From a bacterium (GTDB lineage Bacteria; Latescibacterota; UBA2968; GCA-2709665), in contig JAQCGA010000340.1 in assembly GCA_027619145.1 (NCBI GenBank), positions 1 to 5,159 on the forward strand: a stretch of 5,159 nt of DNA, in the 5' to 3' direction. The position numbers and the translations under genes were made by a program. How positions within the stretch are numbered: the stretch's first letter is position 1; each line of letters begins with the position of its first letter. Positions 1 to 5,159 of the stretch are shown here, one piece after another. The notes beneath the pieces are model-generated. The model was given only the letters and a program-made list of their open reading frames with translations, made no database searches and was not told where the DNA came from.

Positions 1-620
1 GCTGGCATGCGACGTTTTTCCCGCCGTATTTTGTGGCGGGTGCCATTTATGCGGGGTTTGCAATGGTGTTGACGCTGGCCATTCCGCTGCGCCGGATTTA
101 CAGGCTGGAGGATTTTATTACACTCCGGCATTTGAATAATATGGCCAAGGTGCTGCTGGCCACGGGGTTGATTGTGGCCTATGGGTACGCTATGGAGGCG
201 TTTTTTGCCTGGTACAGCGGGAATCCTTACGAAAAGTACATGATCCAGAACCGGATGAACGGGCCGTACGGGATGGTGTACTGGGCGTTGATTTTGTGCA
301 ATATTGCGGTGCCGCAGTTGTTGTGGCTCAAGTCTGTGCGTTCAAAGCCAATTGCTTTGTTTGGAGTGGCTATGTTTGTGAACGTGGGGATGTGGCTGGA
401 ACGTTTTGTAATTGTGGTGACGAGCCTGCATCGGGATTTTTTACCGTCCTCGTGGGATATGTATGCCGGCACGATCTGGGACTGGTCACTTTTTATCGGT
501 ACCATCGGGCTGTTCTTTATGTTGCTGTTTATTTTTATCCGCTTGATGCCGATGATTTCGATTTTCGAGATGCGGACGCTGATTCCTTCCCGGGAGAAGG
601 ACAAAAAGCAAGATGGATGA
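1..620 (+). CDS. actC: ACIII subunit ActC, NrfD-like membrane protein (5' truncated)
   Basis: This is the C-terminal part of an NrfD/PsrC-family membrane subunit of Alternative Complex III, which binds quinol beside the ActB/ActA redox subunits. The frame is open to the left edge: the first full codon is at 3 and reads WHATFFPPYF directly before the GTG at 33. That GTG is therefore an internal Val, not the start. About 205 residues are visible of a family usually around 450-490. Counting from codon 3, hydrophobic segments lie near 11-29, 46-70, 91-110, 117-138 and 156-183. Family-typical stretches include FPPYFVAGAI (6-15), ATGLIVAYGYAME (53-65), the YSGNPYEKY loop (71-79) and WLERFVIVVTSLHRDFLPSS (131-150). 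The charged tail ends in TGA, overlapping actD by 8 nt. The following actD, actE and actF separate it from other NrfD relatives (Nrf, Psr, Dms). Confidence 0.95.
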   Translation, partial: WHATFFPPYFVAGAIYAGFAMVLTLAIPLRRIYRLEDFITLRHLNNMAKVLLATGLIVAYGYAMEAFFAWYSGNPYEKYMIQNRMNGPYGMVYWALILCNIAVPQLLWLKSVRSKPIALFGVAMFVNVGMWLERFVIVVTSLHRDFLPSSWDMYAGTIWDWSLFIGTIGLFFMLLFIFIRLMPMISIFEMRTLIPSREKDKKQDG

Positions 621-1155
621 AAAACTCCCCATTTACGGCCTGATGGCCGAGTTTGAAACCCCGGATTCGCTGGTGCACGCAGCACAAGGTGCCTATGAGG
701 CCGGGTACCGGAAGATGGATGCGTACTCTCCGATGCCCATTGAGGGGTTGGCCGAGGCAATGGAGCCCCACCACAAAGAAAAATTGCCGTTGCTGGTGCT
801 GCTGGGTGGTCTGGCGGGTTGTCTGGGTGGGTACCTGATGCAGTACTGGATTTCTGCAATCGACTATCCTTTGAATGTGGGGGGGCGGCCGTTTCATAGC
901 TGGCCTGCTTTTATTCCGGTAACGTTTGAATTGACTATTCTGGTGGCTGCGGCTACGGCCGTGATGGGGATGTTGGCGCTGAATGGGTTGCCTATGCCGT
1001 ACCATCCTGTTTTCAATGTTCCGCAGTTCAAACTGGCGTCCAACAACCGGTTTTTCCTGTGTATCGAGTCTCTGGATGAAAAATTTGATTCGGAAGAGAC
1101 CCGGAAATTTCTCGAGAGCTTGCATTCGGTAGAGGTGGTGGAAGTTGATGCCTAA
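613..1155 (+). CDS. actD: ACIII subunit ActD (DUF3341 family)
   Basis: This 180-residue protein matches ActD, a small membrane subunit of ACIII with no redox cofactor. It has a soluble N-terminal domain (about 1-56), two membrane helices (about 58-79 and 101-124) and a soluble C-terminal domain. Recognisable family signatures are the MDAYSPMPIEGLAEAM region (35-50), DYPLNVGGRPFHSWPAF (84-100), the run around ALNGLPMPYHPVFN (122-135) and FFLCIE (147-152). In ACIII it packs against ActC and the soluble subunits; its exact role is not settled. The ATG at 613 overlaps the actC stop by 8 nt in another frame. An AAGG (597-600) lies 12 nt upstream, a loose Shine-Dalgarno, so translation is probably coupled to actC. 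Length is normal for the family and nothing looks broken. Confidence 0.94.
   Translation: MDEKLPIYGLMAEFETPDSLVHAAQGAYEAGYRKMDAYSPMPIEGLAEAMEPHHKEKLPLLVLLGGLAGCLGGYLMQYWISAIDYPLNVGGRPFHSWPAFIPVTFELTILVAAATAVMGMLALNGLPMPYHPVFNVPQFKLASNNRFFLCIESLDEKFDSEETRKFLESLHSVEVVEVDA
1131..1138 (+). promoter_or_regulatory. Shine-Dalgarno site of actE
   Basis: AGAGGTGG lies inside the end of actD, 9 nt before the ATG at 1148. The spacing favours ATG 1148 over the in-frame TTG at 1145 as the actE start. Confidence 0.6.
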
Positions 1156-1783
1156 AGAGACCTCGAAAAGAAAGCGATTCCTCACACTGCGTTCTGCGCT
1201 CTGGAGTGCGCTGGTGCTGATGGGAATTGGGTGCAGCGGGAATACGGGCCTGGAGCAGCTCCGGCAGGCGATGTATGATCAGCCGAAGTATGAACCGATG
1301 GAAGCCAGTTCGTTTTTTGCAGATGGGCTTTCTTCGCGGCAGCCGGTGCGGGGCACGGTTGCTCGTGGGCAGTTGCGACTGGACGCGCATTTTTATGCCG
1401 GGAAGGTGAATGGGGAACTTGCAGAGACGTTCCCTGTTGCGGTAACGCGTGAGGTGTTGGAACGAGGGCACGCGCGCTATGACATTTTTTGTTCGCCCTG
1501 TCACGATCGGGCGGGTACGGGAAACGGGATGGTGGTGCAGCGCGGGTTCAGGCAGCCTCCTTCTTTCCACATTGACCGGTTGCGAGAGGCTCCAGTAGGG
1601 CATTTCTTTGATGTGATGACGAGTGGATATGGGGCTATGTACAGCTATGCCTCGCGTATTACACCTCAAGACCGATGGGCGATTGCGGCCTATGTGCGGG
1701 CGTTACAGTTGAGTCAGAATGCAACTCTGGAAGACGTGCCTACAGGTGTACGGAAGCGGTTGGAGGCAGAGAAGAACCAGTAA
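1148..1783 (+). CDS. actE: ACIII subunit ActE, mono-haem cytochrome c
   Basis: This 211-residue protein is the mono-haem c-type cytochrome subunit of ACIII, expected on the periplasmic face and a candidate exit point for electrons to an oxidase or soluble cytochrome c. Haem attachment is shown by CSPCH at 115-119, followed by a GTGNGMVVQRG run (123-133). The likely distal ligand is Met164 in SGYGAMYSYA (159-168). The basic N-terminus (KRKR at 7-10) and a hydrophobic stretch (about 17-28) lead to Cys29, a probable lipidation site as expected for ActE. However, the residue at -3 is Gly in LMGIGC, so the lipobox is not canonical. The start is taken as ATG 1148 because of the Shine-Dalgarno site at 1131-1138; a TTG at 1145 would add one residue. 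It overlaps the actD stop by 8 nt. Only one CxxCH is present; the multi-haem subunit ActA must lie elsewhere. Confidence 0.94.
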   Translation: MPKETSKRKRFLTLRSALWSALVLMGIGCSGNTGLEQLRQAMYDQPKYEPMEASSFFADGLSSRQPVRGTVARGQLRLDAHFYAGKVNGELAETFPVAVTREVLERGHARYDIFCSPCHDRAGTGNGMVVQRGFRQPPSFHIDRLREAPVGHFFDVMTSGYGAMYSYASRITPQDRWAIAAYVRALQLSQNATLEDVPTGVRKRLEAEKNQ

Positions 1784-1821
1784 GTCTCGCGCTTCGGCCG
1801 GGGCATTTCAGGTCATGTAAG

Positions 1822-1843
1822 AACCGACGGTGTTGAATCGGTT
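1822..1843. repeat. Short inverted repeat in the actE-actF gap
   Basis: AACCGA (1822-1827) and TCGGTT (1838-1843) form a perfect 6-bp inverted repeat around a 10-nt centre. It overlaps the candidate -35 element at 1833-1838. It could be a weak hairpin or an operator-like site. It has no following T-run, so it does not look like an intrinsic terminator. A repeat this short may be chance. Confidence 0.3.
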
Positions 1844-1860
1844 GTGTGCAAGGATAAAAT
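1833..1860 (+). promoter_or_regulatory. Possible internal promoter before actF
   Basis: TTGAAT (1833-1838) and TAAAAT (1855-1860) are separated by 16 nt, matching 4/6 and 5/6 of the sigma-70-type consensus. They lie in the 88-nt gap between actE and actF, the only long gap inside the cluster. A start about 7 nt after the -10 element would leave only about 5 nt before the actF ATG. This is suggestive only; the genome's own promoter consensus is unknown. Confidence 0.27.
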
Positions 1861-1871
1861 AGATAACTCTT

Positions 1872-3068
1872 ATGGAACAGACCCAGTCCCAACAAATTTA
1901 TTTGCCGAAATTTCAGAAGCTGGCGTTGCTTGTGGGCGTTGTCGCTCTGGCCGCGTGTGCGGGTGGGGCAATGCTGGCTCCGGAGCAGTTTTATCGATCG
2001 TACCTGGTGGGCTATCTGTTCTGGGTGGGAATTGCACTGGGATGTCTGGCCCTGTTGTTTTTGCACCATCTGGTAGGTGGCGGCTGGAGTTATCTGATTC
2101 GGCGCCAGCTTGAAGCGGGTAGCCGGACGTTTCCTCTTCTGGCGGTGTTGTTTGTGCCGGTGGTATTGGGTATGCACGAATTGTACGTGTGGACACACGC
2201 AGATGTGGTTGCTGCAGACGAGGTGTTGAAGCACAAGCAGGCCTATTTGAACGAACTGTTTTTTATTGGCCGTGCGGTGGTTTATTTTTTGGTTTGGTCC
2301 CTGTTGTCGTTCTTGTTGAGCCGGTGGTCGTTGATGCAGGACCGAACAGCAGACCCGATGTTGTCGCAGCGGATGCAGAAGTTGAGCGGACCGGGTCTGC
2401 TGGTGTTTGCGCTGACGGTGACGTTTGCGTCTGTGGATTGGGTGATGTCGTTGGAGCCACACTGGTTTTCAACGATTTATGGGATGATTTTCATGATTGG
2501 TCAGGGTCTGGCTACTCTGGCATTGACGATTCTTTTTTCAATTCGACTGTCTGACCGGAAGCCGTTGTCTGAGGTGATGTCGCCCCGGTATTTGAAGGAT
2601 CTGGGCACGCTGATGTTCGCATTTGTGATGCTCTGGGCGTATCTCTCTTTTTCGCAGTATTTGATTATCTGGTCCGGGAATTTGCCAGAAGAGATTCCCT
2701 GGTACATCCAGCGTGCGCAGGGAGGTTGGCAGTGGGTGGCGTTGTTGCTGCTGCTGTTGCATTTTGCACTTCCGTTTTCGCTGTTGTTGTCGCGGCACAT
2801 CAAACGTCGGGCAAAGGTTCTGGGAACGATTGCCGGGTTGATGCTTGCGATGCGGTTGGTAGATCTGTTCTGGTATATTGCCCCTGCATTCGGTGGACAC
2901 GGACACGGTGCCAGTGAGCTCCACGTACACTGGATGGATGTATTGGCCCCGGTTGGTATTGGGGGGATCTGGTTGTGGTTTTTCATCCGGGAGTTGAACG
3001 GGAAAGCTTTGATGCCGTTGCACGATCCGAATATGGAAGAGACGTTTGCGGGTGCAGAGGGACATTGA
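1872..3068 (+). CDS. actF: ACIII subunit ActF, NrfD-like quinone-oxidoreductase membrane subunit
   Basis: This 398-residue protein is the second NrfD-like membrane subunit of ACIII, which with ActC forms the membrane core; it is often annotated as quinol:cytochrome c oxidoreductase quinone-binding subunit 2. About ten hydrophobic helices are visible, near residues 17-36, 43-66, 87-101, 127-150, 172-191, 199-224, 244-268, 286-307, 316-340 and 354-373. Family-like features are FLHHLVGGGWSY (63-74), the ASVDWVMSLEPHWFSTIYG region (186-204), WAYLSFSQYLIIWSGNLPEE (255-274), and the HVHWMDVLAP entry to the last helix (351-360). A His-rich loop precedes it: GGHGHGASELHVHW (341-354) has four His. The start is fixed by an in-frame TAG at 1860, leaving ATG 1872 as the first start. 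No good Shine-Dalgarno precedes it; AAGGAT at 1850-1855 is 16 nt away. It ends 23 nt before the next gene. Confidence 0.94.
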   Translation: MEQTQSQQIYLPKFQKLALLVGVVALAACAGGAMLAPEQFYRSYLVGYLFWVGIALGCLALLFLHHLVGGGWSYLIRRQLEAGSRTFPLLAVLFVPVVLGMHELYVWTHADVVAADEVLKHKQAYLNELFFIGRAVVYFLVWSLLSFLLSRWSLMQDRTADPMLSQRMQKLSGPGLLVFALTVTFASVDWVMSLEPHWFSTIYGMIFMIGQGLATLALTILFSIRLSDRKPLSEVMSPRYLKDLGTLMFAFVMLWAYLSFSQYLIIWSGNLPEEIPWYIQRAQGGWQWVALLLLLLHFALPFSLLLSRHIKRRAKVLGTIAGLMLAMRLVDLFWYIAPAFGGHGHGASELHVHWMDVLAPVGIGGIWLWFFIRELNGKALMPLHDPNMEETFAGAEGH

Positions 3069-3091
3069 GGATTTTTTGAAAGCGAAAAACG

Positions 3092-3481
3092 ATGGATGAA
3101 CAACATCAAAATAGCAAACGTGCGTACGAGGTTTCCGACGCGAAGATTGGGATTCCAGTCATCTCGGGCATTGTGTTGCTTGTGCTGGTGGTCGTTTTTG
3201 TTGCGTTGATGGCCGGGATGTTCGATCTGCTGGCTTATTTTCACGCACAGCAAGATACAACACCCCCACCGATGGCGGAGTTCCGCCCTTCTCCGCCTGG
3301 ACCTCGTTTGCAGATAGACCCTCCGCAGGCTTTGAAAACAATGCGGAAAACCGAAACGGAATTGCTGACGGAGTACGGATGGGCGGACCGGGAGAATAAT
3401 AAGGTACGTATTCCCCTGGAGAACGCGATAGATTTGCTCGCAGCGCGTGGGTTGCCAACCCGAAAAGAGGCTTTGAAGTGA
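3092..3481 (+). CDS. Small single-pass membrane protein linked to ACIII and SCO, function unknown
   Basis: This 129-residue protein has no function I can name. The N-terminus is polar (1-20). One strong membrane helix follows (about 21-43), then a Pro-rich linker (58-73, including TPPP and SPPGPRLQ). The C-terminal domain contains YGWADR (95-100) and RIPLENAIDLLAARGLP (106-122). By the positive-inside rule the orientation is unclear, because charges flank both sides; a periplasmic C-terminal domain is plausible given its neighbours. From memory, small proteins with a similar YGWxDR...RIPxxxAxxLLAxRG tail occur beside ACIII, SCO and cytochrome oxidase genes in other phyla, so it is likely a conserved accessory or assembly factor. 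ATG 3092 has no clear Shine-Dalgarno: the GAGG at 3067-3070 is 21 nt upstream. Its TGA overlaps the GTG start of sco by 4 nt, pointing to coupled translation. Confidence 0.88.
   Translation: MDEQHQNSKRAYEVSDAKIGIPVISGIVLLVLVVVFVALMAGMFDLLAYFHAQQDTTPPPMAEFRPSPPGPRLQIDPPQALKTMRKTETELLTEYGWADRENNKVRIPLENAIDLLAARGLPTRKEALK
3466..3470 (+). promoter_or_regulatory. Shine-Dalgarno site for the GTG start of sco
   Basis: AGAGG ends 7 nt before the GTG at 3478. It supports that non-ATG start, which shares its last two bases with the TGA of the preceding gene (GTGA overlap). Confidence 0.6.
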
Positions 3482-4317
3482 GACGGATTGTGGTTTTTAT
3501 CTGGATGCTCGGTCTGCTTCTGTGGATGCCGGAGTGGGCTGCGGCACAGTCGCAAAGCGGCCTGCCGACCGTGTTGCAGGAAGTGGGTATTGATCAGCGG
3601 TTGGGCGATTCTATTTCGCTGGATCTGATGTTCCAAGATGAAACGGGTGCACAGGTCCGACTGGGCGATTATTTTGGTGAGCGGCCGGTGGTTCTGGCTC
3701 TGGTATATTACGAGTGCCCGATGCTCTGTACACAGGTGCTCAACGGGTTGCTGTCCAGTATCCGGACGCTGAGTTTTTCTGCAGGGGAAGAGTTCGAGGT
3801 GGTGACGGTGAGTTTTGACCCGGCGGATACGCCCGAACTGGCTGCGGCCAAAAAAGCGGAGTATATCAAGCAATACGGACGCGAAGGTGCCGCTGCAGGC
3901 TGGCATTTTCTGACGGGGGATCCGGCTTCGATTGATGCGTTGACGGAGGCTGTGGGGTTCCGGTACGTGGCAGATCCGGCTTCCGGACAGTTTGCCCACG
4001 CAAGTGCGATTATGGTGCTTACACCGGAAGGCGAGCTGGCGAGGTATTTTTATGGTATTGAGTACCCTCCCCGAGATTTGCGGCTGGGGTTGATTGAAGC
4101 ATCCAAAGGTGAGATTGGGTTGCCCGTGCTAGATGCCGTGTTGCTTTATTGCTTTCATTACGATCCCATTACCGGAAAATATGGGATGGTGATCATGAAT
4201 GTGTTGCGGCTGGCAGGCGTGGCTACGGTGTTGGTGCTGGGGACGTTTATGGTTGTGATGTTGAGGCGAGATCGGAAAAAGCAGGCTGCTGTGTACGGTC
4301 ATGAGGTGCTGAATTGA
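3478..4317 (+). CDS. sco: SCO1/SenC-family copper chaperone with C-terminal membrane anchor
   Basis: This 279-residue protein belongs to the SCO1/SenC/PrrC thioredoxin-fold family, which delivers copper to, or keeps reduced, the CuA cysteines of cytochrome c oxidase subunit II in the periplasm. The N-terminus is a signal peptide (hydrophobic about 5-20, likely cleavage near AAA-Q at 23/24). The copper/redox motif is CPMLC (Cys80, Cys84), and the expected third ligand is His174 in FAHASAIMVL. VSFDPADTPELAAAKK (111-126) is the usual loop after the beta strand. A second conserved-looking motif, CFHYDPITGKYG (225-236), precedes a C-terminal helix (about 242-262) and a basic tail, so the mature protein is probably tethered at its C-terminus. 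Such a tail is familiar in SCO proteins of ACIII operons. The GTG start is supported by the Shine-Dalgarno site at 3466-3470. No cox gene follows within the window. Confidence 0.93.
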   Translation: MRRIVVFIWMLGLLLWMPEWAAAQSQSGLPTVLQEVGIDQRLGDSISLDLMFQDETGAQVRLGDYFGERPVVLALVYYECPMLCTQVLNGLLSSIRTLSFSAGEEFEVVTVSFDPADTPELAAAKKAEYIKQYGREGAAAGWHFLTGDPASIDALTEAVGFRYVADPASGQFAHASAIMVLTPEGELARYFYGIEYPPRDLRLGLIEASKGEIGLPVLDAVLLYCFHYDPITGKYGMVIMNVLRLAGVATVLVLGTFMVVMLRRDRKKQAAVYGHEVLN

Positions 4318-4322
4318 TCTCT

Positions 4323-4328
4323 GGAGAG
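4323..4328 (+). promoter_or_regulatory. Shine-Dalgarno site of the creatininase-family gene
   Basis: GGAGAG lies 5 nt before the ATG at 4334. It decides against the out-of-frame ATG at 4329. It sits in the 16-nt gap after sco. Confidence 0.55.
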
Positions 4329-4333
4329 ATGCT

Positions 4334-5089
4334 ATGATTTTGGCCGAGATGACATCGCCGGAAATAGATGCACTGCCCCGGGATATTGTGGTTCTTATTC
4401 CGGTGGCGTCTTGTGAGCAACACAGCTACCATTTGCCGGTGTTTACGGATAGTCTTATTGGCGAGGCGGTGGCCAGGCGGGTGCATGACCGTTGCCCGGA
4501 GGACGTGCTGGTATTGCCAGTGCAATGGGTGGGATACTCTCAGCACCACATCCGGTATCCGGGTACGGTAAGTGCAATTTCTGAGACGCATCTGTTGCTG
4601 ATGATGGATATTGTGGCGTCTATGGTGGGGTACGGGTTCAGGAAAATTTTAATCCAGAACAGCCATGGGGGCAACGGGGCCAATATTTCTGTGCTGTTGC
4701 AGCGGCTGATGGAGCGTTATGGAGATGCAAAGGTGGAGTTTTATTCCCGCTGGGCGTGGGGTGATGGGAAGGCACTGAATGAGATTCGGGAGCTGGGTTC
4801 TGCGGGTTCCGGCCATGCAGGAGAAACGGAAACGTCGATGATGCTGGCGATTCGGCCAGAGTTGGTGCGGATGGATCGACTGGATGCGGATGGCGAGCGT
4901 GAAGGAATGCGCGTGCCGGGTGTGGCTTCGTATCATCGGTTTGACCAGCGCACGCAGCATGGGGGTGTGGGAGATCCGCGGCCGGCAACGGCAGAAAAAG
5001 GTGAACGTTTGCTGGATGTTTCGGCAGATGAGATTGCCGAGCACGTAAAAGCGATTCGGGCACTGGAGCCGTTCGGTTCTAGCGGCTGA
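4334..5089 (+). CDS. Creatininase-family metal-dependent amidohydrolase
   Basis: This 251-residue protein is a complete member of the creatininase / MftE / FAPy-deformylase superfamily, cytoplasmic metal-dependent amide hydrolases. Probable metal ligands are visible: Glu28 and His30 in SCEQHSYHLPVFTDS (26-40), Asp39 in the same block, His111 in NSHGGNGAN (109-117), and Glu164 in GHAGETETS (160-168). No signal peptide or membrane helix is seen. Length is typical (about 240-260). The substrate cannot be told from the sequence: family members cleave creatinine, trim the mycofactocin precursor or deformylate a flavin/deazaflavin intermediate. No pathway partner for any of these is in the window. 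It begins 16 nt after sco with its own Shine-Dalgarno site, so it could be read through from the ACIII operon or be an unrelated neighbour. Base and codon use look like the rest of the window, so recent transfer is not indicated. Confidence 0.92.
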   Translation: MILAEMTSPEIDALPRDIVVLIPVASCEQHSYHLPVFTDSLIGEAVARRVHDRCPEDVLVLPVQWVGYSQHHIRYPGTVSAISETHLLLMMDIVASMVGYGFRKILIQNSHGGNGANISVLLQRLMERYGDAKVEFYSRWAWGDGKALNEIRELGSAGSGHAGETETSMMLAIRPELVRMDRLDADGEREGMRVPGVASYHRFDQRTQHGGVGDPRPATAEKGERLLDVSADEIAEHVKAIRALEPFGSSG

Positions 5090-5125
5090 TGTTGAAATTT
5101 GGGGCTTGATTTATACGGGTTGTGT

Positions 5126-5159
5126 GGGGAGGCGGTAAAATGGGGCGAGGTGAAATCTC
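5126..5159 (+). other. Possible start of a downstream gene (right-edge fragment)
   Basis: GGGGAGG (5126-5132) is a strong Shine-Dalgarno match placed 7 nt before an ATG at 5140. The frame is open for the six full codons left in the window (MGRGEI). A second candidate start is the GTG at 5150. The TAAAAT at 5136-5141 could instead be a -10 element, but no -35 at proper distance is seen. The stretch 5090-5125 shows nothing clear. Too short to name a product. Confidence 0.3.

Noticed and set aside
33..35. GTG at 33 as the actC start
   Set aside because: The frame is open to the left edge, and the residues before it (WHATFFPPYF) match the ActC family, so the gene is truncated by the window rather than starting here.
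1740..2462. Long antisense open frame (240 codons) opposite actE/actF
   Set aside because: Its product is rich in His, Gln, Arg and Pro with no domain logic, as expected from the reverse complement of a hydrophobic, Leu/Val-rich membrane gene. The sense strand encodes recognisable ActE and ActF.
3069..3091. T-run after actF (TTTTTT near 3072-3077) as an intrinsic terminator
   Set aside because: No GC-rich hairpin precedes it, and the next gene of the same series starts 15 nt later.
2501..3253. Antisense open frame (250 codons) opposite actF and the small gene
   Set aside because: It is antisense to well-recognised ActF and crosses gene borders. The composition is low-complexity (runs of Gln, Asn and Ser), with no recognisable motif.
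3241..3999. Antisense open frame (252 codons) opposite sco
   Set aside because: It runs opposite the SCO copper motif region and has no recognisable domain; it is explained by codon bias on the sense strand.
5067..5087. Inverted repeat AGCCG/CGGCT at the end of the creatininase gene as a terminator
   Set aside because: The stem is only 5 bp with an 11-nt loop, lies inside the coding end, and has no T-run directly after it.
1..5159. CRISPR array, tRNA/rRNA genes, insertion sequence or phage defence system
   Set aside because: No regularly spaced repeats, cloverleaf-like segment, transposase or terminal repeats were seen; coding genes fill nearly the whole window.

Overview
The window reads as one co-directional (+ strand) stretch of a Gram-negative, respiring bacterium. 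It carries the 3' part of an Alternative Complex III (ACIII) operon, an ACIII-associated small membrane protein, a SCO/SenC copper chaperone and a creatininase-family amidohydrolase. ACIII is a membrane quinol:cytochrome c (or quinol:oxidase) oxidoreductase that replaces cytochrome bc1 in many Bacteroidota, Acidobacteriota, Planctomycetota, Chloroflexota and related uncultured phyla. The sequence is moderately GC-rich, with many TTG/GTG codons. The creatininase-type protein resembles, from memory, families that are abundant in Planctomycetota- and Latescibacterota-like genomes. An uncultured lineage of that broad kind is my guess, but the window alone does not fix the phylum.

Layout: 1-620 is the C-terminal part of ActC, the NrfD-like quinone-binding membrane subunit, cut by the left edge. 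613-1155 is ActD. 1148-1783 is ActE, a mono-haem cytochrome c with a putative lipid anchor. 1784-1871 is the only sizeable internal gap; it holds a short inverted repeat and a possible promoter. 1872-3068 is ActF, the second NrfD-like subunit. 3092-3481 is a 129-residue single-pass membrane protein of unknown function. 3478-4317 is a membrane-tethered SCO protein. 4334-5089 is a creatininase-family metal hydrolase. 5090-5159 is the downstream end, with a possible start of another gene at 5140. No stretch over 300 bases lacks a gene.

How the genes fit together: ActC and ActF are the two membrane subunits of ACIII. ActC would sit next to the iron-sulfur/haem subunits ActB and ActA, whose genes are expected just left of the window. 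ActD and ActE complete the core, with ActE able to pass electrons to an oxidase. SCO proteins deliver copper to the CuA site of cytochrome c oxidase, so a SCO gene at the end of an ACIII operon fits an ACIII-oxidase chain. Oxidase genes often follow at this point, but here the next gene is a creatininase-family hydrolase with no obvious respiratory role. actC/actD and actD/actE each overlap by 8 nt, and the small gene overlaps sco by 4 nt, which suggests translational coupling.

I did not find a clearly new system. The most interesting items are the uncharacterised small protein between actF and sco, the unusual actE-actF junction, and the switch from respiratory genes to a creatininase-family gene.
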